From Prevotella sp. (lineage in GTDB: Bacteria; Bacteroidota; Bacteroidia; Bacteroidales; Bacteroidaceae), in contig JAFZVV010000014.1 of NCBI GenBank assembly GCA_017617615.1, positions 1 to 62,139 on the forward strand: a stretch of DNA of 62,139 nt. Direction: 5' to 3'. Position numbers and translations under genes: made by a program. Positions within the stretch are counted from its first letter, which is position 1; the number at the start of each line of letters is the position of its first letter. The notes under the pieces are model-generated. The model made no database searches. It saw only the letters and a program-made list of their open reading frames with translations, and had not been told where the DNA came from. Below, one piece after another: positions 1 to 8,472 of this stretch.

Positions 1-10
1 TATGTGGAGG

Positions 11-58
11 AAAATTGAAATTGAAATTTAAAATTGAAAATTGAAAATTTTCAATCCT
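11..58. repeat. AT-rich TTGAAAATT-type low-complexity repeat
   Basis: A run built from ATTGAAA / AAAATTG words, ending in the self-complementary stretch GAAAATTTTC. The same words recur between genes at about 9331-9590, 18708-18735, 19636-19710, 28078-28090 and 30090-30140, so this is one member of a dispersed intergenic family. The remaining bases up to 189 are a pyrimidine-rich stretch in which I see no clear promoter. Confidence 0.7.
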
Positions 59-189
59 TCCATGTAATTGCAAAAGGAAAGAGGCCGGACAAAACGAGTA
101 GATATCCCTTTCATTCCCTTTACATCCTTTCCTTTCTATTAAGCAGATATATCCCTTGAACACCTCATTAACTACAACCCAATAATATT

Positions 190-513
190 ATGAATAGATA
201 TGGATTTGTCATCGGGGTGAAGCCCGAGAAGATGGAAGAGTACAAGCGGCTACATGCTGCGGTGTGGCCCAAAGTACTGGAAATGATCACGTTGTGCAAC
301 ATCAGGAACTACACCATCTTCCTCAAAGACCAGTTGCTGTTCGGCACATACGAATACGTTGGCGACGACTACGAAAAAGACATGGCACGCATGGCTGCCG
401 ACCCCGTGACACAAGAATGGTGGAAACTCACAGACCCCTGCCAGCAACCCCTCGACACACGTCGCGAAGGAGAATGGTGGGCAGAAATGGAAGAGGTGTT
501 TCATCTTGACTGA
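190..513 (+). CDS. rhaM: L-rhamnose mutarotase family protein
   Basis: A 107-aa protein of the RhaM/DUF718 family, which interconverts the alpha and beta anomers of L-rhamnose in the cytoplasm. Family hallmarks are visible: Tyr18 and His22 in the EEYKRLHAAVWP segment, the tandem Trp77-Trp78 and a second Trp-Trp pair at 96-97. The length is normal for the family. The rest of a rhamnose catabolic operon (rhaA, rhaB, rhaD) is not in the window, so its pathway partner lies to the left or the gene is solitary. The start is the only in-frame ATG that keeps the conserved MxRYGFVI-like N-terminus. Confidence 0.93.
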   Translation: MNRYGFVIGVKPEKMEEYKRLHAAVWPKVLEMITLCNIRNYTIFLKDQLLFGTYEYVGDDYEKDMARMAADPVTQEWWKLTDPCQQPLDTRREGEWWAEMEEVFHLD

Positions 514-623
514 GAAATGGCGAATTCGCCCAGTCACCCATTCGCTGAACAGGCACGATGACCCACCATTATGTTAATCATCTGTAAAACGACACAAAAA
601 GGATGAGTTTTATAGAAGAAAAT

Positions 624-654
624 TTTGTGGGTATCGGGAATTTTCGTAACTTTG
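624..654 (+). promoter_or_regulatory. Bacteroidetes promoter of rpmE2
   Basis: TTTG at 624-627 and TAACTTTG at 647-654, 19 bp apart, match the Bacteroidetes sigma-ABfr consensus (TTTG, then TAnnTTTG). Transcription would start near 661, giving a leader of about 45 nt before the ATG at 706. Confidence 0.75.
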
Positions 655-705
655 CACCCCAAACGTAAAAAAGAATTTTTTAACAGTATCAATTTTAACA
701 ATAAA

Positions 706-957
706 ATGAAAAAAGGTATCCATCCAGAAAACTATCGCCCCGTCGTGTTCAAGGACATGTCCAACGGCGATATGTTCCTTACAAAGTCCACATGCAAGAC
801 GAATGAGACAGTGGAATTTGAAGGTGAGACTTATCCCATGGTAAAGATCGAGATTTCCAACACCTCGCATCCGTTCTACACTGGCAAGAACAAGCTTGTC
901 GACACCGCTGGCCGCGTCGACCGCTTCATGAGCCGCTACGGCAAGATCAAGAAGTAA
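706..957 (+). CDS. rpmE2: 50S ribosomal protein L31, type B
   Basis: An 83-aa type B L31 starting [15 protein letters not shown]. Type B proteins lack the zinc-binding CxxC pair of type A L31; only one Cys is present here, so binding to the ribosome should not need zinc. The downstream motifs SHPFYTG and [11 protein letters not shown] are typical of the family. The start at 706 is chosen over an upstream in-frame ATG at 625 because the promoter (624-654) overlaps that upstream segment. It stands alone between a promoter and a hairpin terminator, so it is probably a single-gene transcript. Confidence 0.97.
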   Translation: MKKGIHPENYRPVVFKDMSNGDMFLTKSTCKTNETVEFEGETYPMVKIEISNTSHPFYTGKNKLVDTAGRVDRFMSRYGKIKK

Positions 958-1014
958 CGGAAACGTGGGCGTTGGCTCACACATATCGTCGCCAACCTGG
1001 TGACAGCATACAAC

Positions 1015-1063
1015 AAGGTGCGTCTGAAGCGTAGTTGCATATACGCCAGGATGCACCTTTTTT
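1015..1063 (+). terminator. hairpin terminator after rpmE2
   Basis: Outer stem AAGGTGC (1015-1021) pairs with GCACCTT (1053-1059), and inner stem GCGTA (1029-1033) with TACGC (1042-1046). A run of T follows. It lies between rpmE2 and the nuclease start at 1081. A further hairpin (GTTGGC ... GCCAAC) sits in the preceding 3' region. Confidence 0.6.
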
Positions 1064-1080
1064 CAATCCAAGTAAAGCCT

Positions 1081-1965
1081 ATGAGACACACCACCATCCT
1101 CCTCGCCATCATGGCAGCTGCCATGGTCTTTGTTTCGTGCGGCAGCAGCAACGATGACCTCGTGCCCGCCGAGCGCGAAAAGAAGACGAAGAACATCAAT
1201 GCCAACCCCACCACGGTCAGAGAATACGCCCGTCTGGAAGTGCCCCGCATCAAGGGTACCGACGACAATCTCGTGATTATACACCATGTAGACAACGAAG
1301 TGAACTTCATGGTGGAATGGGACTGTCTGAAGAAGTCGCAACGATGGACCTGCTACACGCTGCACAAGGGCAACAGTCAGAAAAACGTGTCGCGTTATGA
1401 GGGCAATCCCCAGTATCCCAACGACCCCGACCTTCCCTCTGCCTATTATTTCAGCAGCGACCCCTACTACGGGTCGGGCTACGACCACGGCCACATCCTG
1501 CCCTCCTACGACCGGCTCAACAATTCGAAAGCCAACTTCCAGACGTTCTACCTCACCAACATGCAGCCACAGCGCAACGTCTTCAACGCCGGACTGTGGT
1601 TGAAGATGGAGAACATCGTGAGCCGCACATGGAACCAGAACAGTTTCCGCGACACCCTATATATCTGCAAGGGCGGCACCATCGACGAGGCCATCAACAT
1701 TCTCCGGACGACGAACAAGGGACTCATCGTGCCCAAGTACTTCTTCATGGCCGTGCTCTGCAAGAACAGTCAGGGCTACAAGGCCATCGGCCTGTGGACG
1801 GAGCACTATGAGACCGACCACTCCAACGACAACCTCATCGACTACGTGGTGAGCATCGACCAACTGGAACGCCTCACCGGCATCGACTTCTTCTGCAACC
1901 TACCCGACGACATAGAGGAAGCGACAGAGAAAGTCGTCTACCCCTCGGCATGGAGCCTGCGGTGA
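1081..1965 (+). CDS. secreted DNA/RNA non-specific endonuclease (NUC1 family), lipoprotein
   Basis: A 294-aa beta-beta-alpha-Me nuclease of the NUC1/NucA type. Residues 1-20 form a lipoprotein signal with lipobox ending at Cys20 (MVFVSC), so it is probably anchored to a membrane facing the periplasm or outside. The active-site motif is DHGH at 135-138 (canonical form DRGH), with His138 as the expected general base. The metal-site segment is TNMQPQRNVFN (about 159-169), with Glu177 following. The start at 1081 is preferred to the ATG at 1000 because it gives a clean signal peptide and falls after the terminator. A second NUC1 gene lies at 8473-9330. Roles could include nucleotide scavenging or degradation of extracellular DNA. 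Confidence 0.92.
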   Translation: MRHTTILLAIMAAAMVFVSCGSSNDDLVPAEREKKTKNINANPTTVREYARLEVPRIKGTDDNLVIIHHVDNEVNFMVEWDCLKKSQRWTCYTLHKGNSQKNVSRYEGNPQYPNDPDLPSAYYFSSDPYYGSGYDHGHILPSYDRLNNSKANFQTFYLTNMQPQRNVFNAGLWLKMENIVSRTWNQNSFRDTLYICKGGTIDEAINILRTTNKGLIVPKYFFMAVLCKNSQGYKAIGLWTEHYETDHSNDNLIDYVVSIDQLERLTGIDFFCNLPDDIEEATEKVVYPSAWSLR

Positions 1966-2087
1966 TATCACTTGGAAATTCAACACAGAGGCACGGAGAT
2001 ACAGCGTTTTTTTCTTTGTATCTCCGCTTTGTTTTACTTTATGCGTAAAAAACTTCAAAAAACGTATTACGTTATCAATAAAATGCG

Positions 2088-2095
2088 TATTTTTG
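2088..2095 (+). promoter_or_regulatory. TAnnTTTG promoter element
   Basis: TATTTTTG lies 30 bp before the start at 2126. No good -33 TTTG is found at the usual distance. Just upstream (2061-2073) is a short inverted repeat, AACGT-ATT-ACGTT, which could be an operator. Confidence 0.5.
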
Positions 2096-2125
2096 CCGCA
2101 CATTGACAACACAGCGACAACGAAT

Positions 2126-3067
2126 ATGCGACTCCTGTACAGGACACCTATCATACATTTCATATACCTCCTTTGGGGACTGGTCCTGCTGGCAGCCTGC
2201 CACGACAGACCGCAAGGCACCGAGACCAAGCACTCCGCCTACTATTGGAGTACCACCTTCGAGACCGACTCCACCCAACTGCAGTTCCTCGCACAGCACC
2301 ATGTGGGGCGCATCTATCTGCGTTTCTTCGACGTGGTGATGACCGATGGCGAGGCGATGCCCAACGCCACCGTACGCTTTGCCTCGCCCATACCCGAAGG
2401 GGTGGAGGTGGTGCCCACCGTGTTCATCGTGAACGACTGTTTCCACCACGACACCAGCGACCTTGACCAGAAACTACTGGGACGCATTTTGCAGATGTGC
2501 GAGACCCATGACGTGACCGACGTGCACGAGATACAAATAGACTGCGACTGGACCGCACGCACACGGAAAGCCTATTTCGCCTTTCTGCAGCGCCTGCGCG
2601 ACAGCGCCCACGCCAAAGACATCAACATCTCCGTCACCATACGCCTGCACCAGCTCGCCGACGAGGCACCGCCTGCCGACCATGGCGTGCTGATGATGTA
2701 CAACACCGGCAATGTGGCCGACCTCGCCCATAATCCTATCCTCGAGGAAGACGCCGTGAAGCCCTACCTCAGGCATATCGCCGGCTACAGCCTGCCGCTC
2801 TCCACCGCCTACCCCATTTTCGAATGGCAACTGCTGGTGCGCGGCAACCACTTCGTGGGCATCATGCACGGCGACGACGACCTGCCACAATTGCCCGGCG
2901 ACACCATCCTCATCCGCGAGGCCCAGCCCGAAACGGTGATAAAGGTAAAAGAGGCGGTGAGCCACCTGCGGCCCGACGCCAACGGCGAGGTCATTATCTT
3001 CGACATGAGCAAGAATAACATACAACGATTTAACAAATACCACTATGAAAAGATTTTTAATCATTAG
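2126..3067 (+). CDS. lipoprotein of unknown function, possible TIM-barrel (DUF3142-like)
   Basis: A 313-aa protein with a lipoprotein signal (LLWGLVLLAAC, lipid-modified Cys) followed by a globular domain. The segment HEIQIDCDWTARTRKAYFAFL, with DCDW near the middle, and the later VSVTIRLHQ-type strand suggest a beta/alpha barrel like DUF3142 or glycoside-hydrolase relatives; this is a guess from pattern only. The start at 2126 is preferred over 2093 because it gives a normal signal peptide. Its 3' end overlaps the next gene by 23 bp, so the two are translationally coupled and probably work together. Confidence 0.82.
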   Translation: MRLLYRTPIIHFIYLLWGLVLLAACHDRPQGTETKHSAYYWSTTFETDSTQLQFLAQHHVGRIYLRFFDVVMTDGEAMPNATVRFASPIPEGVEVVPTVFIVNDCFHHDTSDLDQKLLGRILQMCETHDVTDVHEIQIDCDWTARTRKAYFAFLQRLRDSAHAKDINISVTIRLHQLADEAPPADHGVLMMYNTGNVADLAHNPILEEDAVKPYLRHIAGYSLPLSTAYPIFEWQLLVRGNHFVGIMHGDDDLPQLPGDTILIREAQPETVIKVKEAVSHLRPDANGEVIIFDMSKNNIQRFNKYHYEKIFNH

Positions 3068-5141
3068 CATCGCGCTAATCGCCTTGTGCACACCAGGATG
3101 GGCCTGTGGTGGGGAATACACCCACAACCACTACCTGTTCAGCGTTATCCACCGCGACATCATGTCGAACGACGCATTCACCGAACGAATGAACCAGTTC
3201 TGGAAGAACTATTCCAATGGTGCCGTGGAACAATACCACTGGAATGAAGAGGAGTTGCTCAACATCGCCAAGAAAAAGAAAGACAACGAGATGGTGAGTT
3301 ACCTCAACAGCCTGAACACCTACATCGCCATCTGCGACCAACTGAAGGAGACATGGAGCTATCCTTCGAAGGAAGAACTGGCACAGCGCAAGCGCGACCT
3401 CAACAGCATGATAACCAAGTCGAATGCCTATCAGGGTACAAAGCTGAAGCCCCAGTGGACCCTCCTCGCCATGCGCGCCAACATGGTGCTCGGCAACCAC
3501 ACCCAGAACATCAACCTCTGGAAACAGAAGGCCAGCAAGTTGCCCGAGAGCGTCTACCGCGACATGGCCCGCAACATCTACGCCGGTGCCTTGCTGCACA
3601 ACGGGCAGCGTACCGAGGCCTGCAACATCTACGCCGAACAGGGCGACATGACGAGCATCAAATGGGCGATGCGCAAGCACCGCAACCTGGCAGGCATCAA
3701 GACCATCATGGCCGAGAACCCCAACTCCGCCACCATCAACTTCCTCGTGCAGGACTTCGTGAACAACACCCAGGAGACCATCGACAATGGTGGCGACAAG
3801 GATGCCGCCGACTGGATTGACTCCCGCATCATCCTGCGCAACGAGGCCATGAACTTCGTTTCCTACGCCCGTGAGGTGGTCGACAAGAAGAAGACCGACT
3901 CCCCCGCCCTGTGGCTGGCAGCCATCGGCGAGATACAATACCTCTTCGGCATGTACGACGATGCCATGACCACCCTCAATAAGGCCGTAGACGCCAACGG
4001 CACCCAGCGCATGAAAGACAATGCCCGCGCCATACGCATGGTGGTGGCTGCCAAGAGTGCCAACCTCGACAGCAACTTCAGCCAATGGATGACCAACGAG
4101 CTGAAATGGCTTGAAGGCAAGATGAAAGACGGCAGAGGCACACAGACGGGAATCAACGACTACGACTACCACTACATCGAAGTGCTCGACCGCCTCGTCT
4201 TCAACAACCTTGCCCCACGCTACCACCAGAGCGGGCGCAGCGACATGGCCACCCTCCTCGTCTACATGGCAGAGAACGAGACCATGCTCCATGAGTTGAG
4301 GTATCCCACCTCATGGAACCCCAACTACTCTACCGAACTCTTCATGCACCTCAACGAGATGCTGGCAAGCCGGGTCGTGAAAGTCTACGACGGCATACGT
4401 CAGCCCAGCAACGATCCGTTGTTCAACTACGCAAAGAAAGACTTCGGACTCGACGACGATTTCTTCAACGACCTCATCGGCACCAAGTATCTTGAGGAAG
4501 GGCAGTTCGCCGAGGCCATCAAATACTTCGACAAGGTGCCCAATGGATTCTACGAGAACCTGAACATCAGTTGGTATCTCGCCAACCGCGACTATACCAA
4601 GCCCTGCTGGACAGAGCGCCAGAAGACCTATGAGGAAGGAATGCACCAAGCCGAAGTGACCAAGAACAGGCGTGCCGATTTCTGCCGTGAGATGAACCAG
4701 TTGCTCGAGCAATATACCCTTGCCAACGACCAGACACGTCCACAGGTAGCCTACGACCTGGCCAAGCGCTACTACCAGGCCTCCTACTGGGGCGACTGCT
4801 GGTGGCTCACCGCCTACGGACACAGTTGCACCGACTCCGCCCGCGTGGCACGTCCCGACTTCGTGCAGAAAGCCATCGACTACCTGCAAGAGAGCAAACT
4901 GAGCAATGATGCCACACTCCGCCTCAACAGCCTCTATGCCCTGGCATTCATCCCGCAAGACCCGTGGTGTGACATCGACTACGACTTCAACACCGACAAG
5001 TACATCTATATCCCCCGCCGTGGCGCAAGGCAGTTTAATGCCCTCGCCGCGCTCAACACCTACGTGAAGCAGAGCAGCGCCACAATGCCACAATACGTGA
5101 GCAAGTGTGATGTGCTGAAGAAATTCAGGAGCGTGAATTGA
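3045..5141 (+). CDS. large secreted protein with TPR-like helical repeats, unknown function
   Basis: A 698-aa protein with an N-terminal signal peptide (MKRFLIISIALIALCTPGWA). The mature part is helical and rich in alternating Ala, Tyr and Asn. Segments such as EEGQFAEAIKYFDKVP and GMYDDAMTTLNKAVDA look like single tetratricopeptide repeats, so a protein-binding scaffold is likely. No catalytic motif is recognised. It begins inside the end of the preceding lipoprotein gene, which marks a two-gene operon closed by the hairpin at 5226-5265. Confidence 0.85.
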   Translation: MKRFLIISIALIALCTPGWACGGEYTHNHYLFSVIHRDIMSNDAFTERMNQFWKNYSNGAVEQYHWNEEELLNIAKKKKDNEMVSYLNSLNTYIAICDQLKETWSYPSKEELAQRKRDLNSMITKSNAYQGTKLKPQWTLLAMRANMVLGNHTQNINLWKQKASKLPESVYRDMARNIYAGALLHNGQRTEACNIYAEQGDMTSIKWAMRKHRNLAGIKTIMAENPNSATINFLVQDFVNNTQETIDNGGDKDAADWIDSRIILRNEAMNFVSYAREVVDKKKTDSPALWLAAIGEIQYLFGMYDDAMTTLNKAVDANGTQRMKDNARAIRMVVAAKSANLDSNFSQWMTNELKWLEGKMKDGRGTQTGINDYDYHYIEVLDRLVFNNLAPRYHQSGRSDMATLLVYMAENETMLHELRYPTSWNPNYSTELFMHLNEMLASRVVKVYDGIRQPSNDPLFNYAKKDFGLDDDFFNDLIGTKYLEEGQFAEAIKYFDKVPNGFYENLNISWYLANRDYTKPCWTERQKTYEEGMHQAEVTKNRRADFCREMNQLLEQYTLANDQTRPQVAYDLAKRYYQASYWGDCWWLTAYGHSCTDSARVARPDFVQKAIDYLQESKLSNDATLRLNSLYALAFIPQDPWCDIDYDFNTDKYIYIPRRGARQFNALAALNTYVKQSSATMPQYVSKCDVLKKFRSVN

Positions 5142-5225
5142 GATTGAAGGGAATGGAAGGAAGATGAAGAGAAGCGGAAAGAAAGAAACAAGACTTCTCC
5201 GAATCAAACCTTCCAACAAAAACAG

Positions 5226-5265
5226 AAATCCCCTCTCGCCTTGTCGGGTGAGAGGGGATTTTTAT
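5226..5265. terminator. bidirectional terminator between convergent genes
   Basis: A 15-bp stem (5226-5240 with 5247-5261, AAATCCCCTCTC pairing with GAGAGGGGATTT plus a G-T wobble) and a 6-nt loop. It is flanked by A on the left and T on the right, so it can work for the plus-strand gene ending at 5141 and the minus-strand gene ending at 5282. Confidence 0.88.
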
Positions 5266-5281
5266 GATGTGGCTCTGACTG

Positions 5282-5842
5282 TTACTCCACGTCGAAGACG
5301 AGGCCCTTGTTCGAGAAGGTGTAGCGGGTGAGGTTGAACTCATCCACCTCCAGTCCGTCGACACTCTCCATCGTGCCATAGAACGAGTTGTCGTCGAGGT
5401 GGAACGAGGTGACCAGCATCTCGCGCCCGTCGTCAAACTTCAAGTAAATATCCTCGGTCTTGCTGTCGATATACCAGCTGAAGCGCATATTGTAGACCTC
5501 TTCCGTATCGGCGTAGTCGATTTCACGTCCACGACCGTTGATGGTGTTGGCCTTGTACTGGTCGAACTGGAAGTCGGCACCGTACGTACCCCGTTGCGTC
5601 TGTCCGTAATCGTCCACATACTCTGTCTTGATGGTGCCGTCCCACTGACCTCTGAGCACGCTGGCCATCGAGATGAGATAGTCGCTGTTGTCGTCATCGG
5701 GCACATATGCATCTTTATAGTAGTCGCCATGCCAGGGTGCTGGCGGCTCGTCATAATACCAGTAATCATCTTCGCAACTGGTGAGGGTGACGGCCATGAC
5801 AGCCATCAAAGCCCATGTTAGGAGGTTAGCAAGCTTTTTCAT
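5282..5842 (-). CDS. Tyr/Asp-rich lipoprotein, unknown function
   Basis: A 186-aa lipoprotein; the signal MKKLANLLTWALMAVMAVTLTSC ends in a lipobox. The first mature residues are acidic and aromatic (EDDYWYYDEPP). The rest looks like one small beta-barrel, with LRGQWDGTIKTEY near the start and DGREMLVTSF and NSFYGTMES strands, which recalls lipocalin-like copper-resistance or META-type folds. It is similar in plan to the gene at 5989-6594, just upstream on the same strand, and the two are probably paralogues in one transcript. Function not recognised. Confidence 0.82.
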   Translation of the reverse strand: MKKLANLLTWALMAVMAVTLTSCEDDYWYYDEPPAPWHGDYYKDAYVPDDDNSDYLISMASVLRGQWDGTIKTEYVDDYGQTQRGTYGADFQFDQYKANTINGRGREIDYADTEEVYNMRFSWYIDSKTEDIYLKFDDGREMLVTSFHLDDNSFYGTMESVDGLEVDEFNLTRYTFSNKGLVFDVE

Positions 5843-5988
5843 TTTATACGCGATTTAAAGAAAGTTCAATATTATTTATGTGATGTGAGCCAAAGAGACT
5901 GTTGTCAGTCCCCTTACCCTGTATAGTAGCAGACCTTTGGCCTGCGGGCAGCCTTGGGGTGCATACTGCCCGCATTGTGGCCTTGGCC

Positions 5989-6594
5989 TTATTCTTTGTC
6001 GCGGAAGACACGTACCGGAGCCTCTGGAACCACGGCCTTGGCGTTGTCGACCTTGGCATCCTCGTCGTCAGAGAAGGTAAGTGCATTCTTGTTGCTCCAG
6101 TAGTAGTCATCGTAGTAGCTATATCCCCAACGATCATAACTACCCCAGTTTGGAGAAGAGACGTGCCTCAGCCTGAAGTGACGGCGCTCACCGTTATAGA
6201 GCTCGATATTTCCCTGGAAGTAGCTGTCGGAGAGCGAGTAGTCATAGATGGAGACACTCGACCTGTCTTCTACGAAGTAGATGGTGATGACTCTGTTCTT
6301 CACAGTGAACTCGATATGGCTCGACACATAGTTGTAACTACCCCAGTAGTTGTTGTCGTAGTAGTCTACCCAATATCCAGTACCCGAAGAATAGGTATAG
6401 GGGTCGCGGAGAAAGCATATCTGACTGTATGATGCATCATAATAACGATTGTTATAGTAGGTAGAAGCATACATGTCGCCCTCCCATGTGCCCTCAAGTG
6501 TGCGGGCGATATCCACGTCGTCGTCGCAGCTGGTGAGTGAGAGCGTGACGAAGGCCATCATGACCCATCCGATGTTGTAAATCCACTTTTTCAT
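5989..6594 (-). CDS. Tyr-rich lipoprotein, paralogue-like neighbour, unknown function
   Basis: A 201-aa lipoprotein with signal MKKWIYNIGWVMMAFVTLSLTSC and mature start DDDVDIARTLEGTWEGDM. The LEGTWEGDM segment matches LRGQWDGTI in the neighbour at 5282-5842, supporting common ancestry. It contains an unusual number of Tyr and Asn (for example DYYDNNYWGSYNYVSS). It has a longer C-terminal tail than its neighbour (SDDEDAKVDNAKAVVPEAP). The 146-bp gap between them holds no obvious terminator. Confidence 0.82.
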   Translation of the reverse strand: MKKWIYNIGWVMMAFVTLSLTSCDDDVDIARTLEGTWEGDMYASTYYNNRYYDASYSQICFLRDPYTYSSGTGYWVDYYDNNYWGSYNYVSSHIEFTVKNRVITIYFVEDRSSVSIYDYSLSDSYFQGNIELYNGERRHFRLRHVSSPNWGSYDRWGYSYYDDYYWSNKNALTFSDDEDAKVDNAKAVVPEAPVRVFRDKE

Positions 6595-6778
6595 ATCTGT
6601 AATGTTTAATGGTTTGTTGTTTGTTGTCTTTTGTTGTTTTCTACCGCAAAATTAAGCCTATTTTTCATCTTTCACAAATGTTTCCCCCCTTTTTGAATAG
6701 GGTTTTCCCTAAATGTAAGAGGAAAATCATCATGAAAACATAAAAAATCACACAAAAACAAAAATAGGCATTAAAAAT

Positions 6779-6809
6779 TTTGCAATCATTCTGAATTTCC
6801 TTAATTTTG
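6779..6809 (+). promoter_or_regulatory. promoter of gpx-trxB
   Basis: TTTG at 6779-6782 and TAATTTTG at 6802-6809 with 19 bp between, an exact Bacteroidetes match. Transcription would start near 6816, about 70 nt before the ATG at 6887. The 6595-6886 gap is otherwise AT-rich and without a gene. Confidence 0.8.
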
Positions 6810-6886
6810 TAACAAACTGCAAAGTCCGGGCTTCATTCCGGCAAGAATCAAAAGAATCACACCTTATCAATACATTATAAAACAAA

Positions 6887-7435
6887 ATGAGAACGATTTA
6901 CGATTTCACTGTAAAAGACAGGAAAGGTGGTACCGTGTCGCTGAAGGAGTATGCCAACGAGGTGATACTCATCGTCAACACCGCCACCAAGTGCGGATTC
7001 ACCCCTCAGTACGAGGAGTTGGAGAAACTCTACGAGAAGCACCATGCCCAGGGTTTCACCATCCTCGACTTCCCTTGCAACCAGTTTGGCCAACAAGCTC
7101 CCGGCACCGACGAGTCGATACACAGTTTCTGCAAACTCAACTATGGCACTGAGTTCCCCCGTTTCAAGAAGGTGAAAGTCAACGGCGACGATGCCGACCC
7201 CCTGTTCAAGTTCCTCAAGGAACAGAAGGGCTTTGCCGGCTGGGACATGGAGCACCCCATCGCACATATCCTCGATGACATGCTGACCAAGGCCGACCCC
7301 AACTACAAGGAGAGCGCCGACATCAAGTGGAATTTCACCAAGTTCCTCATCAACAAGAAGGGTATGGTGGTGGCACGCTTCGAGCCAACGGAGAAGATTG
7401 AAGTGATAGAGAAGCAAATCATCGACCTTTTGTAG
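6887..7435 (+). CDS. glutathione peroxidase family (thioredoxin-type) peroxidase
   Basis: A 182-aa cytosolic thiol peroxidase. Cys36 in NTATKCGFT is the peroxidatic Cys (Sec in mammalian enzymes), Gln70 in CNQFGQQ and Trp148-Asn149 in KWNFTKFL complete the catalytic tetrad. Most bacterial members use thioredoxin rather than glutathione, and here the next gene is trxB only 6 bp downstream, which supports a thioredoxin-linked peroxide-reducing operon. No signal peptide is seen. Length is normal for the family. Confidence 0.95.
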   Translation: MRTIYDFTVKDRKGGTVSLKEYANEVILIVNTATKCGFTPQYEELEKLYEKHHAQGFTILDFPCNQFGQQAPGTDESIHSFCKLNYGTEFPRFKKVKVNGDDADPLFKFLKEQKGFAGWDMEHPIAHILDDMLTKADPNYKESADIKWNFTKFLINKKGMVVARFEPTEKIEVIEKQIIDLL

Positions 7436-7441
7436 ACCGCC

Positions 7442-8383
7442 ATGGCAGAGAGAGAACACGTGAAATGCCTCATCATCGGCAGTGGTCCTGCCGGTTATAC
7501 GGCAGCCATCTACGCCTCGCGCGCCAACCTACAGCCCGTGGAGTACTGTGGCATGCTCACCGGCGGGCAACTCACGCAGACCACCATCGTGGAGAACTTC
7601 CCTGGCTATCCCGGGGGAGTTGACGGCAACCAGATGATGCTCGACCTGCGTGCGCAGGCCGAAAGGCTGGGCACCGACATCCGCGACGGCGAGATTGTGA
7701 AGGCCGACCTGAGTGCGCGTCCCTATGTCCTCACCACCGACCGTGGTGTGGAGATTGCCGCCGACACGGTAATCATCGCCACCGGGGCCTCGGCAAAATA
7801 CCTCGGTCTCGACGACGAGAAGAAATACAACGGAATGGGTGTCTCGGCCTGTGCTACCTGCGACGGCTTCTTCTACCGCAAGCGCACGGTGGCCGTGGTG
7901 GGCGGCGGCGACACGGCCTGCGAGGAGGCCCTCTACCTCGCCGGTCTGGCCAAGAAGGTCTATATGATTGTGCGCAAGCCCTTCCTCCGTGCTTCCGACG
8001 TGATGCAGCGCCGTGTACAGGAGACCGAGAACATCGAGATACTATTCGAGCACAACACCGTGGGACTCTACGGCACCGACGGCGTGGAGGGTGCTCATGT
8101 GGTTAAGCGCCTCGGCGAGCCCGACGAGGAGCGCTACGACCTGCCCATCGACGGTTTCTTCCTTGCCATCGGCCACAAGCCCAACTCCGACATCTTCAAG
8201 GAGTGGCTCGACACCGACGAGACGGGGTATATCATCACCATCGACGGCACACCACGCACGAAACTCCCCGGAGTCTTCGCTGCCGGCGACGTGGCCGACC
8301 CCCATTATCGCCAAGCCATCACCGCCGCTGCCAGCGGCTGCAAGGCAGCCATCGAGGCCGACCGTTTCCTCCGTGGCGTGTGA
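7442..8383 (+). CDS. trxB: thioredoxin-disulfide reductase
   Basis: A 313-aa flavoprotein that reduces thioredoxin with NADPH. It has the FAD-binding GSGPAGYTAA at 13-22, the redox-active CATC at 137-140, the NADPH-binding GGGDTACEEA that follows, and the C-terminal FAD motif GVFAAGDV. It follows the peroxidase gene in the same operon and should recycle the thioredoxin that this enzyme uses. The transcript ends at the hairpin at 8410-8436. Confidence 0.97.
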   Translation: MAEREHVKCLIIGSGPAGYTAAIYASRANLQPVEYCGMLTGGQLTQTTIVENFPGYPGGVDGNQMMLDLRAQAERLGTDIRDGEIVKADLSARPYVLTTDRGVEIAADTVIIATGASAKYLGLDDEKKYNGMGVSACATCDGFFYRKRTVAVVGGGDTACEEALYLAGLAKKVYMIVRKPFLRASDVMQRRVQETENIEILFEHNTVGLYGTDGVEGAHVVKRLGEPDEERYDLPIDGFFLAIGHKPNSDIFKEWLDTDETGYIITIDGTPRTKLPGVFAAGDVADPHYRQAITAAASGCKAAIEADRFLRGV

Positions 8384-8409
8384 GACACTGACGACAATCA
8401 CTACTATCG

Positions 8410-8436
8410 AAGCCCCTCCGCGTGAGGGGCTTTTCG
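8410..8436 (+). terminator. terminator after trxB
   Basis: Nine-bp stem AAGCCCCTC / GAGGGGCTT (8410-8418 with 8424-8432), 5-nt loop, followed by TT. It closes the gpx-trxB operon and shows that the in-frame ATG at 8422 cannot be the start of the next gene. Confidence 0.85.
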
Positions 8437-8472
8437 CTAAAGCTCCCCATTCCGACCTTTTATCGCAACCCC

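Noticed and set aside
3075..4292. 405-codon minus-strand frame opposite the TPR-like gene
   Set aside because: Val/His/Gly-rich antisense shadow with no start context.
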